From contig JAHQRK010000012.1 in NCBI GenBank assembly GCA_019828595.1, positions 186,001 through 250,000 on the forward strand: a stretch of DNA of 64,000 bases. Direction: 5' to 3'. Below the pieces are notes generated by a model. That model was not told the origin of the DNA and searched no databases. It worked only from the letters and a program-made list of their open reading frames with translations. Source of the DNA: Aphanomyces cochlioides (lineage: Eukaryota > Oomycota > Saprolegniomycetes > Saprolegniales > Verrucalvaceae). Positions 27,684 through 38,548 of this stretch are shown piece by piece; position 1 is the first letter of the stretch, and each line of letters starts with the position of its first letter. Position numbers and translations under genes: made by a program.

Positions 27684-30600
27684 ATGAGTGACAACAACTT
27701 CTCCGATGTCCCAACTGAACTCGTGGACTGGGACCCACAAATCATCTCCCTCAACACCAATGGCTTCTCCAACAGTCATCGGTACATCCTCGACAAACTA
27801 TCAAGTGTTCACGACGTTTCCTTTATCCAAGAAACCCGTTTCCGCACGCCAAGTCTCCACGACCGTGTTGCGTTCCATTGGCAACGCATCACAAACCACG
27901 AAGGCTCTTTGTTCTTTGAAGAGCCTATTTACCCTGAAGTATCCACGTCGCCAGCCACTGGAGGTCTGGCTACGTTGATACATCCTCACTCTCCTTTGAA
28001 GAACGCCACTCAAGTCCCTCATGACAACCCAGTGCTTCGTGGTCGTTATCTACAAGTGCGATGTACTCTGGGTCCACTGACAGTCGTTCTCCACAATATC
28101 TATGCGCCGGCAGCCTTCCAAGAACGAGCAAGTTACTTCGAAGAATTGCCACGCGACTTTCCTCCACATGCGCTCCACATTGTTGGAGGCGATTTCAACT
28201 GCACTCTCAACAAAGATTTGGATTCGTTGAGACCCAGTACCTCCACCATGGCCGGCACCCTTCAACTGGAACAATGGATGCACAGTTTGTCTCTGGTGGA
28301 CCTGTTTCGCCGTCAAAACCCCGTGGCAAGAATCTTCACAAGTCCCACACTCACCAACCGACTTGACTACATCTTTTGTTCGTCCACCTTGGCGGGTCTT
28401 CGTCATTGGAAGGCGACGCACATGCCACACGTTCCACAGGCTGACCACGTGGCTTGTCGTATCATCACAAAGCGTCAAACATTGCGCCATGGCTCTGGAT
28501 CATGGAAAGCTCCAACTTGGCTACTTCGTCTACCACGAGCGGCCGAGATTGTTCATGGATGTCTGGATCGATTTTTGGACAAGTCTCCAACATTCCACAA
28601 TATCTCCAAGGCCTACGACATACTGGTCAATGATATCCGCTCCCAACTCAAAGAATTCCATTCTCAACGATTGGAGAAACAACGTCTGCCGTTGAAGAAG
28701 TTAGCTGTCGAGATCGCTTCGCTTTTGCAAGTCCCCAACATGCGTCAAGATGCAGTGCTGGTGGATCGAGTGCGAGACCTTCAAAAGCAAATTCACGAGC
28801 TGCAAGATCGAGACAAGCAGTTTCGTCAAGACCAGGCGTTCCAACTTCACTTGTACAAAGCAGAGCGCTCGTCCAAGTTCCACTTCATGTCCCCTGTCCC
28901 TACCCCCTTGAAGAAGACAGTCTTCAAAGAGTTGGTGGATGTCAATGGAAATGTTGTCTCCAATCAACAAGGCATGTCTGACGTCCTGGTCGACTACTAC
29001 AAGGACTTGTTTGCAGCTCCCGAGGTGCAGCGATCTGGAGACGAAGTGTCGTCATTTCTGACCCCATTGACTCGACACAAGCAACTGCCAGAGCAAGCCC
29101 AGAAAGAGCTGTCGGCTCCCTTGCGCGCCAACGAGTTCTATCATGCTATTCGACACAGCAGTTCGAACTCAGCGCCAGGTCCCAACGCTCTGCCATTCGA
29201 AGTCCTCAAACTTGCACCTCACAAGTGGTCGTTGGTATTGGAGCTGCTATTCACACACCAGCTCCATTCTCACCCTCGCTTGACTCCCATGCAACTTGTC
29301 AGTACGCTGGTGTTGCTGCACAAGAAAGGCCCCAAGTCACAGGCCAAGAACTATCGGCCCATTAGCCTACTCAACACGGATGTGAAAATCCTGACGAGTA
29401 TTCTGGCTTATCGACTCCAGCGCCACATTCGACACATCATCCACCCGGACCAGCAAGGCTTTATCCGTCGAAGCAATATCCAAACCAATATTGCACGACT
29501 GGATGACATGCTGCACCACATCAAACTACACAGTCCGTCCTCGATGGTGGCACTGCTTGACTTTGAGAAAGCTTTTGATCGCGTGGACCACGCGTACTTG
29601 CTCCGCGTCCTCCGTCACTATGGCTTTCCCGAAACCTTTGTTGACATGGTTCGCGTACTGTACTCGGGCCGCAAGTCTCGCATCTTGGTGAACGGCTTCT
29701 TGTCCAAGCCAGTTCACATCTCACGCGGTGTGTTGCAAGGTGATCCACTGTCGCCACTTCTGTTTGTGATCGCTTTGGAACCGATGTGCCAACTCCTACG
29801 GCAACACTCCAACTATGGCATCAAGTGTGGGGATCGCTACCACACTGGGAGTTACTTTGCCGACGACTCGCAACTCTATGCGGCAAATGAGACGTGCCTC
29901 CACCGGCAGCTTGCATTGGTTCAAACCTTTTGCGACAAGTCTGGTTTCCGACTCAACGTAGACAAGACCCAAATTCTGACCTACAGCCAGTTGAATGGGA
30001 ACCTTGCCTCACTACAAGTTACTTCCGACAGTCCCGTGAAGGCTCTTGGTATCTTGGTTGCGCCCAATCTTTCTCCATTGGCACGTTTCAATTACGTGTT
30101 TGAGAAGTTTGTGGCTCGCTTGTCTTTGTGGCTCTACAAGGCTCGAACCATGGCCGGAAAAGTCACTATCCTGCACAGCATATGTCTGCCTGTGTTATGG
30201 TACCAACTGGCTTTTGTCCCTGCCGACAAAGACCTGGCCAAAAAGATCGACAAGGCCATGCTTCAATTTATGCATGGTGAAGAAATCAACCCATCCTCCT
30301 CTGTCCATGGCCTCCGTTTGATCAAAAAGGAGATCCTATTCATGCCGAAGAAGTCCGGTGGCTTAGGCCTGCACCATGCACTTGCTTTATGGCAACAACA
30401 CAACCGCTCTGTCATGATCAGATGCATTCAAGCCATCACCGCCCCACCCCGCAAGTCTGCCATGTCCGCCTGGATTACGCCGGGCTATACTCTCCTCGAG
30501 AAGGCTTTTCATCCATGGGGTTCCCCCCGAGATCTCCTCTTGGCAAATGGCTCTACTGCATTCATCAGACAACTGTACAAGAATCCCAATATCACTCCAA

Positions 30601-31739
30601 TGTGGAAAGCCTTATTGAGTAGCTGGTTTGAATCTCGCTGGACTCCGTACGGCTGTCCAAATCACATCTCATCTTTGGATGTTCCCCTTTGGCACAACTC
30701 GTATCTGCCTGGACTCGAAGACCTATACGATCAGTGCTCTACATCGACGCAAGACCAAGCCAATGTATTGGCTTCGCTTCACATCACGAAGTTGTCGCAT
30801 TTGTTGACTCCGTGTCAGCGAGTTTGGCCAGCTTCGATCTTGTTCGACAAAATCAACCGTGCCTGCCGCCAAGCCAATTTTGTCCCTCCAACGAAACAAT
30901 GGATCTCAATCTTGGTGACCAAGTTATCACGATTGTTTGAGATTGTTTCTGAAGAGGATGCTCCCGTGTTCCACTTGCCGACGCCAAGCTCTGAATGGAT
31001 GGAATGGCACTGGATGATACACCCTGACTCGAGTCCGATCTTGTTGGCGCTTGCGACTTCGAAATCGGCTAAGATCAGAGCTTCTCCAGCTGTCAGCTCG
31101 TCCATTCTTCCTACCAAGCATCTCAACCTGCCATCCAACTTTTACGAAGACCCCAAGCGCCTTACCCAACTTGCCGCCTTCCTCCAACCCGACCACATTC
31201 TCCCTCGATATGGAGAGTTCATTTTCAAGACCCTTCTCCGCGCCAACGCCATGCAATATCTGTTTCAGTACCAAGACCCCAAGCCGACGTGTGTCTTCTG
31301 TCGTGTCAATGAGACGTACGAGCATTTCCTGTTCTCTTGTGGATATGGTCAATCTGTTTGGTATTCCTTCAAGACAATCCAGCGACTGCTCGAGTGTTCC
31401 TTTCCGTCCACGTGTCTGGAAATGTTCTACGAGACGCCCAAGCCGTCCGATGGATACTACATCCGTGGCTATCTGAAGATCTGGCCGATTGTCCGAGCCT
31501 GCGTGTATTATCAAATATGGCTCCAACGTGCCGATCGCACCTTTCGACCCGACCTCACAGCGAAGAGTCCGATGGAAGTTGCCATTCATGCTGCCTCTTT
31601 GATCAAGCTACATCTACAACACCTCCTGGTTGATCTCCCTCTCAAGAAGGGATACACCAAGGTATTCAATGTGCTCAAGCATCTATCTTCGGACCCCTGG
31701 TTACATCAACACGCCATTCCTGACAGCGTCGTTTCATGA
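27684..31739 (+). CDS. LINE ORF2: endonuclease-reverse transcriptase (intact, 1351 aa), copy G
   Basis: This is the third open ORF2 and the only one coupled to an intact ORF1. All catalytic positions described for copy S3 are kept. Its C-terminal third matches S3 (WMIHP, WYSFKT, QHLL), whereas its N-terminal part starts MSDNN like E, I and M, in keeping with a recombinant origin. Private changes include ARIFTS (also in M), ILFMPKK (shared with X, I and J), AITAPP and NGSTAF (both shared with X and J), and DPWLHQH. It lacks the 5-bp deletion that breaks ORF2 in copies I and M. Confidence 0.94.
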   Translation: MSDNNFSDVPTELVDWDPQIISLNTNGFSNSHRYILDKLSSVHDVSFIQETRFRTPSLHDRVAFHWQRITNHEGSLFFEEPIYPEVSTSPATGGLATLIHPHSPLKNATQVPHDNPVLRGRYLQVRCTLGPLTVVLHNIYAPAAFQERASYFEELPRDFPPHALHIVGGDFNCTLNKDLDSLRPSTSTMAGTLQLEQWMHSLSLVDLFRRQNPVARIFTSPTLTNRLDYIFCSSTLAGLRHWKATHMPHVPQADHVACRIITKRQTLRHGSGSWKAPTWLLRLPRAAEIVHGCLDRFLDKSPTFHNISKAYDILVNDIRSQLKEFHSQRLEKQRLPLKKLAVEIASLLQVPNMRQDAVLVDRVRDLQKQIHELQDRDKQFRQDQAFQLHLYKAERSSKFHFMSPVPTPLKKTVFKELVDVNGNVVSNQQGMSDVLVDYYKDLFAAPEVQRSGDEVSSFLTPLTRHKQLPEQAQKELSAPLRANEFYHAIRHSSSNSAPGPNALPFEVLKLAPHKWSLVLELLFTHQLHSHPRLTPMQLVSTLVLLHKKGPKSQAKNYRPISLLNTDVKILTSILAYRLQRHIRHIIHPDQQGFIRRSNIQTNIARLDDMLHHIKLHSPSSMVALLDFEKAFDRVDHAYLLRVLRHYGFPETFVDMVRVLYSGRKSRILVNGFLSKPVHISRGVLQGDPLSPLLFVIALEPMCQLLRQHSNYGIKCGDRYHTGSYFADDSQLYAANETCLHRQLALVQTFCDKSGFRLNVDKTQILTYSQLNGNLASLQVTSDSPVKALGILVAPNLSPLARFNYVFEKFVARLSLWLYKARTMAGKVTILHSICLPVLWYQLAFVPADKDLAKKIDKAMLQFMHGEEINPSSSVHGLRLIKKEILFMPKKSGGLGLHHALALWQQHNRSVMIRCIQAITAPPRKSAMSAWITPGYTLLEKAFHPWGSPRDLLLANGSTAFIRQLYKNPNITPMWKALLSSWFESRWTPYGCPNHISSLDVPLWHNSYLPGLEDLYDQCSTSTQDQANVLASLHITKLSHLLTPCQRVWPASILFDKINRACRQANFVPPTKQWISILVTKLSRLFEIVSEEDAPVFHLPTPSSEWMEWHWMIHPDSSPILLALATSKSAKIRASPAVSSSILPTKHLNLPSNFYEDPKRLTQLAAFLQPDHILPRYGEFIFKTLLRANAMQYLFQYQDPKPTCVFCRVNETYEHFLFSCGYGQSVWYSFKTIQRLLECSFPSTCLEMFYETPKPSDGYYIRGYLKIWPIVRACVYYQIWLQRADRTFRPDLTAKSPMEVAIHAASLIKLHLQHLLVDLPLKKGYTKVFNVLKHLSSDPWLHQHAIPDSVVS

Positions 31740-31759
31740 GTGAGCTAACGGCTCACTCA
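31737..31759 (+). promoter_or_regulatory. 3' UTR stem-loop overlapping ORF2 stop (G)
   Basis: TGAGTGAGC, loop TAACG, GCTCACTCA, as in copy E. Confidence 0.65.
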
Positions 31760-31885
31760 CTTCATCTCCTGTTCAATGACCACTTTGCCATATTCTGTTT
31801 TCCAAGTTCTATTTATACAGTACGAGGCAAATTAGTAAGTCATTAGGGCCTTTGCTCAAAAATAAGGTTAATACAACTCATTTAA

Positions 31886-34800
31886 CCATCGGACGGCTTG
31901 GGCGTCTCGTAGAACATTTCCAGACACGTGGACGGAAAGGAACACTCGAGCAGTCGCTGGATCGCCTTGAAGAAATACCAAACAGATTGACCATATCCAC
32001 AAGAGAACAGGAAATGCTCGTACGTCTCATTGACACGACAGAAGACACACGTCGGCTTGGGGTCTTGGTACTGAAACAGATATTGCATGGCGTTGGCGCG
32101 GAGAAGGGTCTTGAAAATGAACTCTCCATATCGAGGGAGAATGTGGTCGGGTTGGAGGAAGGCGGCAAGTTGGGTAAGGCGCTTGGGGTCTTCGTAAAAG
32201 TTGGATGGCAGGTTGAGATGCTTGGTAGGAAGAATGGACGAGCTGACAGCTGGAGAAGCTCTGATCTTAGCGATTTCGAAGTCGCAAACGCCAACAAGAT
32301 CGGACTCGAGTCAGGGTGTATCATCCAGTGCCATTCCATCCATTCAGAGCTTGGCGTCGGCAAGTGGAACACAGGAGCATCCTCTTCAGAAACAATCTCA
32401 AACAATCGTGATAACTTGGTCACCAAGATTGAGATCCATTGTTTCGTTGGAGGGACAAAATTGGCTTGGCGGCAGGCACGGTTGATTTTGTCGAACAAGA
32501 TCGAAGCTGGCCAAACTCGCTGACACGGAGTCAACAAATGCGACAACTTCGTGATGTGAAGCGAAGCCAATACATTGGCTTGGTCTTGCGTCGATGTAGA
32601 GCACTGATCGTATAGGTCTTCGAGTCCAGGCAGATACGAGTTGTGCCAAAGGGGAACATCCAAAGATGAGATGTGATTTGGACAGCCGTACGGAGTCCAG
32701 CGGGATTCAAACCAGCTACTCAATAAGGCTTTCCACATTGGAGTGATATTGGGATTCTTGTACAGTTGTCTGATGAATGCAGTAGAGCCATTTGCCAAGA
32801 GGAGATCTCGGGGGGAACCCCATGGATGAAAAGCCTTCTCGAGGAGAGTATAGCCCGGCGTAATCCAGGCGGACATGGCAGACTTGCGGGGTGGGGCGGT
32901 GATGGCTTGAATGCATCTGATCATGACAGAGCGGTTGTGTTGTTGCCATAAAGCAAGTGCATGGTGCAGGCCTAAGCCACCGGACTTCTTCGGCATGAAT
33001 AGGATCTCCTTTTTGATCAAACGGAGGCCATGGACAGAGGAGGATGGGTTGATTTCTTCACCATGCATAAATTGAAGCATGGCCTTGTCGATCTTTTTGG
33101 CCAGGTCTTTGTCGGCAGGGACAAAAGCCAGTTGGTACCATAACACAGGCAGACATATGCTGTGCAGGATAGTGACTTTTCCGGCCATGGTTCGAGCCTT
33201 GTAGAGCCACAAAGACAAGCGAGCCACAAACTTCTCAAACACGTAATTGAAACGTGCCAATGGAGAAAGATTGGGCGCAACCAAGATACCAAGAGCCTTC
33301 ACGGGACTGTCGGAAGTAACTTGTAGTGAGGCAAGGTTCCCATTCAACTGGCTGTAGGTCAGAATTTGGGTCTTGTCTACGTTGGGTCGGAAACCAGACT
33401 TGTCGCAAAAGGTTTGAACCAATGCAAGCTGCCGGTGGAGGCACGTCTCATTTGCTGCATAGAGTTGCGAGTCGTCGGCAAAGTAACTCCCAGTGTGGTA
33501 GCGATCCCCACACTTGATGCCATAGTTGGAGTGTTGCCGTAGGAGTTGGCACATCGGTTCCAAAGCGATCACAAACAGAAGTGGCGACAGTGGATCACCT
33601 TGCAACACACCGCGTGAGATGTGAACTGGCTTGGACAAGAAGCCGTTCACCAAGATGCGAGACTTGCGGCCCGAGTACAGTACGCGAACCATGTCAACAA
33701 AGGTTTCGGGAAAGCCATAGTGACGGAGGACGCGGAGCAAGTACGCGTGGTCCACGCGATCAAAAGCTTTCTCAAAGTCAAGCAGTGCCACCATCGAGGA
33801 CGGACTGTGTAGTTTGATGTGGTGCAGCATGTCATCCAGTCGTGCAATATTGGTTTGGATATTGCTTCGACGGATAAAGCCTTGCTGGTCCGGGTGGATG
33901 ATGTGTCGAATGTGGCGCTGAAGTCGATAAGCCAGAATACTCGTCAGGATTTTCACATCCGTGTTGAGTAGGCTAATGGGCCGATAGTTCTTGGCTTGTG
34001 ACTTGGGGCCTTTCTTGTGCAGCAACACCAGCGTACTGACAAGTTGCATGGGAGTCAAGCGAGGGTGAGAATGGAGCTGGTGTGTGAATAGCAGCTCCAA
34101 TACCAACGACCACTTGTGAGGTGCAAGTTTGAGGACTTCGAATGGCAGAGCGTTGGGACCTGGCGCTGAGTTCGAACTGCTGTGTCGAATAGCATGATAG
34201 AACTCGTTGGCGCGCAAGGGAGCCGACAGCTCTTTCTGGGCTTGCTCTGGCAGTTGCTTGTGTCGAGTCAATGGGGTCAGAAATGACGACACTTCGTCTC
34301 CAGATCGCTGCACCTCGGGAGCTGCAAACAAGTCCTTGTAGTAGTCGACCAGGACGTCAGACATGCCTTGTTGATTGGAGACAACATTTCCATTGACATC
34401 CACCAACTCTTTGAAGACTGTCTTCTTCAAGGGGGTAGGGACAGGGGACATGAAGTGGAACTTGGACGAGCGCTCTGCTTTGTACAAGTGAAGTTGGAAC
34501 GCCTGGTCTTGACGAAACTGCTTGTCTCGATCTTGCAGCTCGTGAATTTGCTTTTGAAGGTCTCGCACTCGATCCACCAGCACTGCATCTTGACGCATGT
34601 TGGGGACTTGCAAAAGCGAAGCGATCTCGACAGCTAACTTCTTCAACGGCAGACGTTGTTTCTCCAATCGTTGAGAATGGAATTCTTTGAGTTGGGAGCG
34701 GATATCATTGACCAGTATGTCGTAGGCCTTGGAGATATTGTGGAATGTTGGAGACTTGTCCAAAAATCGATCCAGACATCCATGAACAATCTCGGCCGCT

Positions 34801-35325
34801 CGTGGTAGACGAAGTAGCCAAGTTGGAGCTTTCCATGATCCAGAGCCATGGCGCAATGTTTGACGCTTTGTGATGATACGACAAGCCACGTGGTCAGCCT
34901 GTGGAACGTGTGGCATGTGCGTCGCCTTCCAATGACGAAGACCCGCCAAGGTGGACGAACAAAAGATGTAGTCGAGTCGGTTGGTGAGTGTGGGACTTGT
35001 GAAGGCTCGTGCCACGGGGTTTTGACGGCGAAACAGATCCACCAGAGACAAACTGTGCATCCATTGTTCCAGTTGAAGGGTGCCGGCCATGGTGGAGGTA
35101 CTGGGTCTCAACGAATCCAAATCTTTGTTGAGAGTGCAGTTGAAATCTCCTCCAACAATGTGGAGCGCATGTGGAGGAAAGTCGCGTGGCAATTCTTCGA
35201 AGTAACTTGCTCGTTGTTGGAAGGCTGCCGGCGCATAGATATTGTGGAGAACGACTGTCAGTGGACCCAGAGTACATCGCACTTGTAGATAACGACCACG
35301 AAGCACTGGGTTGTCATGAGGGACT
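31886..35325 (-). mobile_element. LINE copy X (minus), left part
   Basis: Antisense ORF2 from about residue 113 to near the C-terminus. It is the same element as 48670-51015: full-length copy I inserted between them with the 12-bp duplication TCATGAGGGACT (35314-35325 and 48670-48681). At 31886 it is cut by the 3' end of G at T/CC. X's own 3' end is not in the window. Confidence 0.88.
31886..35325 (-). pseudogene. ORF2 of copy X, main part, frameshifted near the end
   Basis: The frame is open from the EN second half through all RT motifs, with FADD and LLDFEKAFD kept. One base is lost at about 32270 (CTTAGCGATTTC for CTTAGCCGATTTC), shifting the frame after LLAFATSKS. The CCHC finger is therefore out of frame. 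The same one-base loss is in copy J (about 39366), and both also carry RPNVDKTQ for RLNVDKTQ, so X and J descend from one already-damaged source or were homogenised. The N-terminal 113 residues are at 48670-49010. Confidence 0.87.
35314..35325 (+). repeat. Target-site duplication, left copy (I)
   Basis: TCATGAGGGACT, matching 48670-48681. It is the one site of those examined where the first base is T rather than C (TC in place of CC). Confidence 0.85.
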
Positions 35326-35388
35326 CGACTTCCGAATTTGCCTCGTACCCCTCAAGTCAAGAAGTTATCAAGTGCCGCCGCGCTCAAA

Positions 35389-38300
35389 ATGTCCAACGCC
35401 AACAGCTGTTCCGAGCTCCGTGAGACCAACACTCACGGAGTCACCATCATTCCAGGTATTGTATCACCTCACCCACTTTCGTCGTCCAATCAGGATGGCG
35501 GAAGTGGTGTGAGTAATGTCTCTACACCTAACCCTAGGGCCGAAGTGGAGGTCGAGTTCGACCCCAACAGCGTCTCTGGAGACCAATCTGCGTCTCGCTC
35601 CCCCAGCGCTTCACCTGGTGCTCCACTCGCCGGAGTTCCAGGGGGGGTCAACCTCAGTGGGTCAGTGGTTGACCCCCAGACCACTGTCGTTAACTTGTCT
35701 AGCGAAGCCCTCACTCAGGAGGGCGAACCACTGGGGCCTTGTGCCTGTGGTGGCTGCTTCCCTGGACTCCAATTGGAGTCGATCCCCAGTGAAGGCGGCG
35801 AGAAAACGGGGTCCATGCCAGCCCTAGAGGCTACGAGGGCCCCCCCTATGGGCACACCCTGCGGTTCTGTCTACTTCCCCCCAGGGGCCTCTTCGGAGGG
35901 GCGGGGGCGGTATCCCGATTTGGGTTCTCGCCGGAGCAATGGTGTACCCCAGTCACCGTGCTGCGGGGATGGCATGGATTCCCCTTCTACCCCTGTCACT
36001 GGGGGTCTGGCCCCGGCCTTTCTCGTGACCAATGGGACTGAGCCAGCAGCCACCAACCGCGTCGCCCCCTGTGCTGAGCCTCCTAGAACGGGAGAGGAAG
36101 AAGAAAAATCTCAAGAGGACGTGGATATGGTCTCTGGAGACGCCGAGGGGAAGGATTCTACTGAAACCGAGGCCTTAACCGACGAGGGAAATACTCAAAT
36201 TCACTCGGAGGTTGATGGGTCAGGCGACATTAACGGCCAAGCGAAGCCGTGTGATACTCCTGGAGAAGTTATTCACGAGGAACAATCGACAAACAATGAC
36301 AATGACCAGTCAAATCAAGACATTGTCGACAAATCCGTTGCTCAAGGAAATGGCGCTGTTGATCCTCCTACCGCGGCAGACAAAATACAAGGCGATCAAG
36401 AGCAACAAAACGCTGAAAAGGCCAATCCATGGACGCAAAAGACTCCCGGCAAGGATTCAGCTTCGTCCAAGAAAGATGCCAAGCAAGGCAATGCCCCCAA
36501 AGGCGCGAAACATCGCAACACTGGTGCTCATGCTATTGCCGATGACGATATTGCGCGATGCGAGGCCATGGCGGACGCATTCTACAAAGACTCTGGTGAC
36601 ATGGACGCCTTCATTGAAAACATTTTGCTCACCCCCCAGTCCCAAGTGTACGAGCTCACAGTCAAGTTGGGCGAAGGCTACAAGGACTGGTCCGAAAAAG
36701 TCATCTGCGATCAATTTGTCAAGGAAAATCCTGGTTCGTTATGGGGCTCCAAATTTCCGAACATTTTGATCCACAAGAAGAACCCACAGACCATTGTGAT
36801 CTCAAGTTACAACTTGTCTACGTGCGTGGAAATGGGAGGCACAACGTTTCGACTTGGTGGCAAAGACTTCCTGGTTCCCAAATACTCGCGTTATGGCAAC
36901 AACTACTACGTTACGTTCAACAAGGTCAGTCACCCTTCGATGGCCAAGGCAATTGTCAAGAAAATGGCTGCATTGACCAAGTCAGTGATAGCAGCATTCA
37001 ACCCTACTGCTGGTCAGAACATCAAGTCGCCGCATTTGAGAGTCATTTTCAAGTCGTCTGCGCCTCCTGCAGTGTTGGTGCCAAAATCCGGCGACGCACT
37101 ACGCGAAATCACCATTACGGATCCGTCGGGTCAGCCTTTTGTCGTCGTGTTTCAGCACAAGATCGCTGCTCTGAACAAGACATTGCCTCCGTCGATTGTT
37201 TCACGACGTGCAGAGGCCAAGGCTGAAAAAGCGAAGGCAAAAGCGGCCAAGGCAGCGGCAAAATCTCCTCCGTCAGGAGAAAAAGAACCTGAACATGATG
37301 GAGACGATCATGATCAAGACCCTGGAACAAATGCGGAAGGCAAGGCCGACTCAACTGAGGCATCTGAAGATGGTCAAGATGAACAACCACAGCCAACAGC
37401 CCCTTCTCATGGCTCTGATGTCGATATGTCTGGTGACAGCGATCCCCCTAACAACAATGGACAAGACAAACAACAAGAAGATGTGGAAATGTCTACCAAC
37501 GAATCGCCCGCTCTTGCTCCACCAAGTGAGCAGCCCAAGAACTCGCTGGACCTTCAATTGGTAACGGGCTACCGGTCTGGACCAGCTCCAAAACGTACTT
37601 TGCCTTCGTCCCCACGTTTGGATCCCCTGCCGACATCCAACCGTTTTCATATCCTCGAAGAAGACGACGTGGAACTCTCGTTTGAAGACTTTGCAGTGCC
37701 TCGAATTGTATTGGAAGATTCAAGTGCGCCACGCCCGAAAAAGACCAAAGGCAAAGCGAAGAAACAACGACTTAACAAGTCTGCTGCAGCCCACCTCGAA
37801 TTGGCGAAGAAGATCATTCGAGACAAGAAAGTCGAAGGCAGTATCACCGAATGTCAACGCATTTTGCGAGATGATCCTCAGCTCGTTGCACATGCTATGT
37901 ACGCACAAGATGAAGACCTCAGTTTGTTTCAGTCACTTGTTGCAACCAAGACTATTGAGCGCAAGATGGCTTTGTTAAAAGCTCAAGGCAAGCCTCACAA
38001 CTACAAACATCACGTCAACTTCATGGCTCAATACAAGATTCACCCGTCAGAAATCTTGGAAGAATTGACCACGGACATACCAGAGATCAAGCGCATCCTC
38101 TTTGCACTTGCTACGATTGACTTATTCCTCTCAAATCGGGCCCCAGACCTCTACACAAACTCGGAGGCACTGACTGTTCTATTGAACCAAGAAGCAACAA
38201 GATTGCCTGACACCAACTGCTTGACGGACTGGTCGCTGTTTGCTTTGATCGAAAACTTCAGCGACAATCTCGAGAAGTTCACTTTGCCGGCTCCCGTCTT

Positions 38301-38427
38301 GTCGGCCATCTCGATGCTCAAAAGCATCACCAACAATTACCACATCGACGAGCTCTGCAGCAAAGCTCACCACTCCATGAACGCCGACGAAATTGATCCC
38401 CTCGATTTGGAGGACGATCAACTCTAA
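35389..38427 (+). CDS. LINE ORF1 protein (intact, 1012 aa), copy I
   Basis: An uninterrupted ORF1 with the usual start and stop. It resembles the G copy (EVIHEEQ) but has KKDAKQGN, GEGYKDW and KQQEDVEM, so the two ORF1 genes are not simple duplicates along their whole length although they lie in the duplicated block. The downstream ORF2 of this element is broken, so any protein made from it could act only with ORF2 protein from another copy. As for the other ORF1 genes, RNA binding is inferred from position and from basic regions, not from a recognised domain. Confidence 0.91.
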   Translation: MSNANSCSELRETNTHGVTIIPGIVSPHPLSSSNQDGGSGVSNVSTPNPRAEVEVEFDPNSVSGDQSASRSPSASPGAPLAGVPGGVNLSGSVVDPQTTVVNLSSEALTQEGEPLGPCACGGCFPGLQLESIPSEGGEKTGSMPALEATRAPPMGTPCGSVYFPPGASSEGRGRYPDLGSRRSNGVPQSPCCGDGMDSPSTPVTGGLAPAFLVTNGTEPAATNRVAPCAEPPRTGEEEEKSQEDVDMVSGDAEGKDSTETEALTDEGNTQIHSEVDGSGDINGQAKPCDTPGEVIHEEQSTNNDNDQSNQDIVDKSVAQGNGAVDPPTAADKIQGDQEQQNAEKANPWTQKTPGKDSASSKKDAKQGNAPKGAKHRNTGAHAIADDDIARCEAMADAFYKDSGDMDAFIENILLTPQSQVYELTVKLGEGYKDWSEKVICDQFVKENPGSLWGSKFPNILIHKKNPQTIVISSYNLSTCVEMGGTTFRLGGKDFLVPKYSRYGNNYYVTFNKVSHPSMAKAIVKKMAALTKSVIAAFNPTAGQNIKSPHLRVIFKSSAPPAVLVPKSGDALREITITDPSGQPFVVVFQHKIAALNKTLPPSIVSRRAEAKAEKAKAKAAKAAAKSPPSGEKEPEHDGDDHDQDPGTNAEGKADSTEASEDGQDEQPQPTAPSHGSDVDMSGDSDPPNNNGQDKQQEDVEMSTNESPALAPPSEQPKNSLDLQLVTGYRSGPAPKRTLPSSPRLDPLPTSNRFHILEEDDVELSFEDFAVPRIVLEDSSAPRPKKTKGKAKKQRLNKSAAAHLELAKKIIRDKKVEGSITECQRILRDDPQLVAHAMYAQDEDLSLFQSLVATKTIERKMALLKAQGKPHNYKHHVNFMAQYKIHPSEILEELTTDIPEIKRILFALATIDLFLSNRAPDLYTNSEALTVLLNQEATRLPDTNCLTDWSLFALIENFSDNLEKFTLPAPVLSAISMLKSITNNYHIDELCSKAHHSMNADEIDPLDLEDDQL

Positions 38428-38505
38428 GGCTTCTATCCCCTGCTTCAATCCATTTCAACCTCCCCTCTCACCCCTCCATTCTACTCATTTTCATCTGTAC
38501 TCGTG

Positions 38506-38548
38506 ATGAGTGACAACAACTTCTCCGATGTCCCAACTGAACTCGTGG
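38506..38548 (+). pseudogene. ORF2 start of copy I, cut by copy J
   Basis: The first 14 codons of ORF2 (MSDNNFSDVPTELV), then copy J's reverse-complemented 3' end. The gene resumes at 44516 after the duplicated 16 bp. Confidence 0.87.
38533..38548 (+). repeat. Target-site duplication, left copy (J)
   Basis: CCAACTGAACTCGTGG, repeated at 44500-44515. On the minus strand it begins CCACGAGT and is preceded by CAGT in intact copies, so it is again a T/CC site. Confidence 0.95.

Larger units (their letters stand above)
24506..31885 (+). mobile_element. LINE copy G, full length (7380 bp), both ORFs intact
   Basis: It runs from the complete 5' end ACTTCCG to the complete 3' end CTCATTTAA. It is the only copy in the window with both reading frames open, so it is the best candidate for an autonomous element. 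Its flanks do not match: left is TCATGAGGGACT (as for copy I), right is CCATCGGACGG, preceded by GTAT in intact copies. G therefore has no TSD and is best explained as a recombinant of two insertions. Confidence 0.93.

Noticed and set aside
24506..31885. LTR retrotransposon or retrovirus-like element
   Set aside because: There are no LTRs, protease, integrase or RNase H, while an apurinic-type endonuclease, LINE-type RT and variable 5' truncation are present.
24506..31885. Group II intron or bacterial retroelement
   Set aside because: The endonuclease is of the apurinic type with two long ORFs, and there are no intron RNA domains or bacterial gene context.
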